A stretch of 64,000 bases of DNA. Origin: UBA6522 sp965237785 (GTDB lineage: Bacteria; Pseudomonadota; Gammaproteobacteria; Steroidobacterales; Rariloculaceae). The DNA lies in assembly GCA_965237785.1 (NCBI GenBank), contig OZ250159.1:2480001-2544000 (forward strand), read 5' to 3'. The position numbers were made by a program, and so were the translations under genes. The notes beneath the pieces were generated by a model. It did no database searches. It saw nothing but the letters and a program-made list of their open reading frames with translations, and was not told the origin of the DNA. Shown here piece by piece: positions 59,710-64,000 of this stretch. Positions within the stretch are counted from its first letter, which is position 1; each line of letters opens with the position of its first letter.

Positions 59710-62563
59710 CTCCGATACCGATCCAAACGCCGGATTCGCGTCTTCCGCGACCGGCGAGTTGACGTCCGACGATTTCGCTGCATTCTTCAGGGATATCCAC
59801 GGCGACGAGCCGTTCCCGTGGCAGCAGCGACTTACGGCACAGGTGCTTGATCGGCGAGCATGGCCGAAGGTTATCGATCTGCCGACTGGAACCGGCAAGA
59901 CTGCCGTGCTCGATACCGCGGTGTTCGCGATGGCCGCGCAACCGGAGATTTCTCCCCGGCGGGTCGTGTTCGTTATAGACCGGCGGATCGTTGTCGATCA
60001 GGTTTGCAAGCGCGCACAGCGAATTCGAGACCGGATAGAAGAGGGCAGTACGCCCGGTCTGGTAAGGGTCCGGGACCGGTTGCGAAGATTGAGCGGCGGC
60101 GAACCCCTGGGCGTTGCCGCGTTACGCGGTGGAGTCCCCATTGATGGCAATTGGACGCACAGACCGGATCAGCCTTGGGTCGTTGTCTCCACCGTGGACC
60201 AGTTCGGCTCGCGCCTATTGTTCCGAGGCTACGGAGTCTCGCCGCGCATGCGCCCCATTCACGCGGGGCTCGCCGGCAACGACTGCCTCGTGATCCTGGA
60301 TGAAGTACATCTGAGCGTGCCTTTCGCGGAGACGCTTGCCCAAGCCGCTGCATTGCCGTCCGGACCGCTGCCGCGACGGTTCGAGGTGGTCGAGATGTCG
60401 GCCACACCGAGCAATGAAAACGCTGAGCGTTTCACGCTGGATTCCATGAGTGATTTGGAGGGATGCGCAGAATTGCGTCGCCGCGTGAAAGCCGCCAAAC
60501 GAGCGCGGATCATGTCGGTGCGGAGTCACAACGCGATACCGGATACCGTTCTCAAGATCGTCAAATCGATCAACGCGCCTATTCGCAAGGACGACTCCCA
60601 GAGTCGCAATGTCGGCGTGGTGGTAAACCGAGTGCGCACGGCTCGCGAGACCTATGACGTGCTAGATCGCGCCGGCTATTCGACACATCTGATTACAGGG
60701 CGCATGCGACCGCTGGACCGGATCGATGCGCTAGCCAGAATTGGTCCTCTCGTCGATCCCGACGGCGACCGGCGCGGCGACCAACTCAATATTGTGGTGG
60801 CGACACAGGCTATCGAGGTCGGTGCTGACTTCAGCTTTGACGCCCTTATCACCGAGTGCGCGGCGGTGGACAGCCTTCGCCAAAGATTCGGACGGCTCGA
60901 TCGCCGAGGGACGTGCTCGGAACAAACCGGCTCTCCGGCTAAGGCCTGGATCTTGGGTCCCAGATCGGTCGTCGCTGCAAGAAAACCCGACCCAATTTAC
61001 GGCGATTCGACCAGAGTGACATGGGAGGAACTCGAGCGCCGCTCCGAGGATGGATTGGTGGACATTGGCCCGACATCTCTGAGTAACTTCCCCGGCAACG
61101 CCATTGCGCCAAGAGCACAGGCTCCGCTGCTTCTTGGGACCCAAATGGACGCGTGGGTTCAAACCTGCCCCGAGCCCATTGTGCAACCCACCGTCGATTG
61201 GTTTCTGCATGGCATCGACCAACACCGCCCGGCGGATGTTTCGATCCTTTGGCGTTGGGATCGATCCTCGGATGCGTTGCGCCTGGTTCCTCCAAGGCAG
61301 GCTGAATTCATCCAGGTTCCCATCGCCGCCGTAAGGTCATGGTTGGCTGGCGACATGGAAGTGGACATTGCCGATGTCGCGCAGGCAAACGATTCGGAGG
61401 ATGTTCGATCCTCGGCCAATCTACAGCCCAAGGACTGGGTGCGTTGGGCTGGATTCGGTGAGGGTGCCGAGGATCATGTCAAGCTCGGGGACGTCCGTCC
61501 GGGAGATGTCCTCATCGTGGACCCGGCGCGAGGCGGACTGACCGCGGGAACGTGGGATCCGTCTTCACGCAAGCCGGTAGCGGATTTGGGCGACTCGGCA
61601 CAGATCGAATACGGACGCAGGACGACGCTGCGCCTCGACCCGAGGTTGCCGTATGTGGATTCTCCGCCAACCCCTTCCGACAGATTGAACGACGAATTGG
61701 AAGCTCAAGCACCCATTTCTGAGCGTCTTGCCGATTGGCTCAAGGATCAAGTTGCTGAACAGGGTGAACGGCCCGAGTGGATACGCAAGAGCATTGAGAA
61801 GTTGGGTCGCACCTTTGAAGCGACCGCAGTCGGGGTCGATGATGATGACTCGGCCAGTGGCTACTACATCTTGACCGAACGGTACCAATCAACGAAAAAG
61901 CCAGTGGTGGACGCGACCACCATGGACGGTTCGGATGTAGCTGGGTCCCTCACGGGCGCGGGGGTGTTATTGAGACGGCATCTCGATGACGTTGGTCAGC
62001 GTGCCGGAGGCATCGCCGAGCGGTTGGGGTTACCGTCAGAGATTGTGGACGATCTGCGCTTGGCCGGGCGGCTCCATGATCTCGGCAAGGTGGACCGACG
62101 CTTCCAGCTACAGTTGGTGGGCGGCGACCTGGTGAAACTGGAAATGCGGCGGGGAGAACCGCTGGCCAAGTCATTACCGCGCGCACGCAGGGTTTGGAAG
62201 TACTACCCGGAGGGAATGCGGCACGAGGTGGCCAGCGTGGCAATGATCGAGTCCAATGGTGAGGTTCTCAGCCCCGCTCACGATAAGGATCTGGTCCTCC
62301 ATCTGGTTGGAACCCACCACGGTTGGGGGCGTCCGCTGCCGCCGATCATTGAAGATCCGAATCCGCAGCAACTCTCCTACACGTTAGACGGGCACTTTAT
62401 GGAAGCGAACTCTGACTTGGCGGAGAGTTCCTTGGCCCTCGACATGGCCGAGCGTTTCTGGCGCTTGGTCGAATACTACGGATACCACGGATTAGCTTGG
62501 CTCGAAGCTATTCTGCGCTTGGCCGACCACCGGCAAAGCGAGGAGGAGGCAAAGCACGAATGA
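59702..62563 (+). CDS. cas3: Type I-G CRISPR helicase-nuclease Cas3 with C-terminal HD domain
   Basis: 953 residues from the ATG overlapping csb2. Helicase: Walker A LPTGTGKT (~60-67), LDEVHLS (~198), SATPS, TQAIEVGADFSF and RFGRLDRRG (motif VI, ~396). HD nuclease at the C-terminus: LAGRLHDLGKVDRRF (~787) and VGTHHGWGRPL (~868), as known for I-G, whereas most Cas3 have HD first. It unwinds and degrades target DNA after Cascade binding. The stop overlaps the next ATG. Confidence 0.94.
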   Translation: MSNSDTDPNAGFASSATGELTSDDFAAFFRDIHGDEPFPWQQRLTAQVLDRRAWPKVIDLPTGTGKTAVLDTAVFAMAAQPEISPRRVVFVIDRRIVVDQVCKRAQRIRDRIEEGSTPGLVRVRDRLRRLSGGEPLGVAALRGGVPIDGNWTHRPDQPWVVVSTVDQFGSRLLFRGYGVSPRMRPIHAGLAGNDCLVILDEVHLSVPFAETLAQAAALPSGPLPRRFEVVEMSATPSNENAERFTLDSMSDLEGCAELRRRVKAAKRARIMSVRSHNAIPDTVLKIVKSINAPIRKDDSQSRNVGVVVNRVRTARETYDVLDRAGYSTHLITGRMRPLDRIDALARIGPLVDPDGDRRGDQLNIVVATQAIEVGADFSFDALITECAAVDSLRQRFGRLDRRGTCSEQTGSPAKAWILGPRSVVAARKPDPIYGDSTRVTWEELERRSEDGLVDIGPTSLSNFPGNAIAPRAQAPLLLGTQMDAWVQTCPEPIVQPTVDWFLHGIDQHRPADVSILWRWDRSSDALRLVPPRQAEFIQVPIAAVRSWLAGDMEVDIADVAQANDSEDVRSSANLQPKDWVRWAGFGEGAEDHVKLGDVRPGDVLIVDPARGGLTAGTWDPSSRKPVADLGDSAQIEYGRRTTLRLDPRLPYVDSPPTPSDRLNDELEAQAPISERLADWLKDQVAEQGERPEWIRKSIEKLGRTFEATAVGVDDDDSASGYYILTERYQSTKKPVVDATTMDGSDVAGSLTGAGVLLRRHLDDVGQRAGGIAERLGLPSEIVDDLRLAGRLHDLGKVDRRFQLQLVGGDLVKLEMRRGEPLAKSLPRARRVWKYYPEGMRHEVASVAMIESNGEVLSPAHDKDLVLHLVGTHHGWGRPLPPIIEDPNPQQLSYTLDGHFMEANSDLAESSLALDMAERFWRLVEYYGYHGLAWLEAILRLADHRQSEEEAKHE

Positions 62564-63483
62564 ATGAAACTCATCTCGCCGCGCTTGAGGGCACGAACCC
62601 ATTGGGCTTCCTGGCAGCCCTCGGCGTACAGGTAGCTTTCGCGAACGAAGACAAGCAACCGCGACTGTGGTGGAGTGACGACATCACACCACATGCAATC
62701 ATGGATGAAGGGTTCACCGTTGACCGGATCGCGGATCGGGTATTAGAGGCGCTTAGTCATTGGCGGAACAGTTTGGCCGCCAATCCCAAACGGACGGACG
62801 GGTCGAAAATGCCGAAAGGTGACGAGCTCAAACTGGTACCCGATGACATCAGAGCATATCTCAGCCAAGCAGCCCGGTGCGACTGGAGCGGCTATCTGGC
62901 TACCGCCCTGGTGGCCGAAGGAAGCTTGGACGGACAAGGTGTAGCGAAGCCTTCCGATTTCTACTTTGCGGCGGGAAATCAGAAGTTTTTGGACATGGCT
63001 CGCAAGGTGCTGAGCGACGGTGTGCGCGAGGAAATCGTGACAGGTCTCACAGGTCCGTGGCGCTACGAAAGCAAACTCCCGTCTCTTGGATGGGACGTCA
63101 CCGATGATCGGGTCTACGCGCTTAGGGCTAATAATCCCGGGCCGGAAAAGAAACTGACCAATCCCGGTCCCGAAGCGCTGGCCGTTTTGGGATTGAGTCT
63201 GAATCCAGTCTTTGCTGGGCGAGACCGTACGCTTACGCAAGGATGTTCAGGAAAGTGGAAGTCCGGTTATTACTCTTGGCCGATCTGGTGCAAGCCAGCC
63301 TCGCCATTCGCCGTTAAATCACTACTAGCGCATGCCTACGATCACCCTACAACATCGAATCGCCACCGTTGGTACCGTTCATGGGGCATCTCCACTATCC
63401 TCCGGTCAGCTATCCGCCGGTCCGATCAAGGCGGTTATGGCACCTTTGGGCCAGCGGAGATTGTTTGGCAACAGGCATATTGA
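62560..63483 (+). CDS. Type I-G associated protein, Cas3-extension family / putative large-subunit substitute
   Basis: 307 residues. AGGAGGAGG gives a very strong ribosome site; the ATG overlaps the cas3 stop (ATGA). LAALEGTNPLGFLAALGVQV at the N-terminus and SAIRRSDQGGYGTFGPAEIV at the C-terminus look conserved and the length looks complete. I place it in the 'Cas3-extension' group of type I-G loci; it is too short to be Csx17 (about 700). It may stand in for the Cas8-like subunit or assist Cas3. Role is inference. Confidence 0.75.
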   Translation: MNETHLAALEGTNPLGFLAALGVQVAFANEDKQPRLWWSDDITPHAIMDEGFTVDRIADRVLEALSHWRNSLAANPKRTDGSKMPKGDELKLVPDDIRAYLSQAARCDWSGYLATALVAEGSLDGQGVAKPSDFYFAAGNQKFLDMARKVLSDGVREEIVTGLTGPWRYESKLPSLGWDVTDDRVYALRANNPGPEKKLTNPGPEALAVLGLSLNPVFAGRDRTLTQGCSGKWKSGYYSWPIWCKPASPFAVKSLLAHAYDHPTTSNRHRWYRSWGISTILRSAIRRSDQGGYGTFGPAEIVWQQAY

Positions 63484-63668
63484 GTCGCAAATTGGACTCG
63501 ATCAATGCCAACGTAATGGAATCTGGGCGTTACCCGTAATACTTCGATCTCAATCAGATAAAGCACCGCGAAGGACTCACCCGACGAAAGTAGATATTCC
63601 TCAACCGCGAAGACGCTCGGCGTCGTGATAAACAACTCTATGACTGTCGAAGCGTCAATCACAAGCAT
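63435..63668 (-). pseudogene. Truncated PIN-domain toxin abutting the cas operon
   Basis: MLVIDASTVIELFITTPSVF and YLIEIEVLRV give the first two PIN motifs (Asp and Glu). After about residue 47 the sequence no longer resembles a PIN domain and ends inside the cas gene's 3' end; the C-terminal Asp motifs are missing. So the toxin was cut when the cas block arrived or the region was deleted. Confidence 0.65.
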
Positions 63669-63831
63669 CGCAGCGATATCTCGAATTGCCGCGACCACGC
63701 AACTCCCGAATGGCTTCGGCCGAGGTAATCTGAAGAGGTTCCCGCCGTCGCAGGCGTTCTCGCAACTCGTTCGGCGTAGGACGCCGAACATGCGATCTTT
63801 TGCGCCGTGGACTTGAATCACCCCGCCCCAT
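63655..63831 (-). CDS. Antitoxin-like protein of the truncated PIN module
   Basis: 58 residues, Arg-rich; the core NELRERLRRREPLQITSAEA looks like the C-terminal half of a FitA/VapB-type antitoxin. Overlaps the PIN fragment's start by 14 bases. The N-terminal DNA-binding part is not obvious, so it may be shortened too. Confidence 0.5.
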   Translation of the reverse strand: MGRGDSSPRRKRSHVRRPTPNELRERLRRREPLQITSAEAIRELRGRGNSRYRCDACD

Positions 63832-63834
63832 AGT

Positions 63835-63844
63835 GAGATATCTC
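63835..63844. promoter_or_regulatory. 10-bp palindrome between two divergent antitoxin genes
   Basis: GAGATATCTC, a perfect palindrome in the 30-base gap between the minus-strand antitoxin (start 63831) and plus-strand vapB (start 63862). Likely operator for one or both. Confidence 0.45.
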
Positions 63845-63861
63845 TCGCAGAGAATCGTCGA

Positions 63862-64000
63862 ATGTCCAAAACCGCCAAGCTATTCTGGTCCGGTCGCTCC
63901 CAGGCTGTGCGTCTACCGAAGGAATTTCGGATGAAAGGCGACGAAGTGCGCATCCGCAAGCAGGGCGCCGCAGTGATACTGGAGCCTGTCGAGACCGATT
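63862..64000 (+). CDS. VapB-type antitoxin (AbrB/SpoVT fold), 3'-partial
   Basis: 46 residues visible before the right edge. AKLFWSGRSQAVRLPKEFRM and GDEVRIRKQGAAVILEP are the swapped-hairpin DNA-binding motif of VapB antitoxins. A VapC toxin gene is expected just outside the window. Divergent from the truncated PIN module. Confidence 0.88.
   Translation, partial: MSKTAKLFWSGRSQAVRLPKEFRMKGDEVRIRKQGAAVILEPVETD

Noticed and set aside
62560..63483. Frameshifted csx17
   Set aside because: The protein has a coherent start and end at about 307 residues and no Csx17-like extension in other frames after 63483.

Overview
The window reads as a chromosome segment of a GC-rich proteobacterium. A marine or host-associated gammaproteobacterium is my inference, from the TonB-dependent receptors, the DUF1800/DUF1501 and DUF6152 exported proteins, a B-type haem-copper oxidase and a tripartite tricarboxylate transporter. 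No rRNA or intact tRNA is visible. Toxin-antitoxin modules, gene remnants and traces of insertion sequences are common, so the segment has been rearranged repeatedly.

Layout, left to right. 1-5380: end of a penicillin acylase, a serine hydrolase, and a DUF1800/DUF1501 pair. 5462-6120: a VapBC-like module. 6230-8908: secreted cyclophilin, a truncated lipoprotein, and a LigI-like amidohydrolase with a tiny leader ORF. 8909-9560: a non-coding mosaic with a tRNA-Arg 3' fragment between two copies of a 60-bp repeat. 9561-11251: ABC-2 exporter. 11657-16124: TonB receptor with odd insertions, DoxX, DUF481, broken DUF6152 gene. 16197-18151: SEC-C protein with a decayed 3' end and a coupled mini-ORF. 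18348-24100: a molybdenum hydroxylase operon of CO-dehydrogenase type (S, L, M, AAA ATPase, VWA protein) whose active-site loop is not that of true CO dehydrogenase. 24263-24912: second PIN-toxin module. 24963-27050: remnants, then a PD-(D/E)XK nuclease interrupted by an amber codon, followed by a 28-residue membrane peptide. 27178-28320: exported FAH-family protein. 28483-33005: oxidase subunits II and I, SCO, membrane protein and MscS in one overlapping operon, divergent from an FNT channel and a second SCO gene. 34761-39995: NYN RNase-like protein, HbpS-like protein, TctCBA and a Gfo/Idh/MocA oxidoreductase. 40104-46165: DUF6152 proteins, MgtE, MscS and secreted unknowns. 46182-48057: remnants of a TonB receptor and a surface protein. 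48050-50382: toxin-antitoxin-like operon, a conserved unknown, and an XRE regulator. 50533-56003: DUF945, a large 2OG-Fe(II) oxygenase, a DUF4143 ATPase.

56531-63483 is the most coherent defence system: a type I-G (formerly I-U/GSU0054) CRISPR effector operon, small ORF - csb1 (cas7) - csb2 (cas5/6) - cas3 with C-terminal HD - terminal 307-residue protein. All four cas genes are tightly coupled. No cas1, cas2, cas4, csx17 or array is visible. A broken PIN toxin and its antitoxin abut the 3' end, divergent from a VapB gene that runs off the right edge.

Four genes (cyclophilin, MgtE, XRE, DUF4143 ATPase) have a -10 element 6-9 bases before the start codon and no Shine-Dalgarno, suggesting leaderless transcripts.
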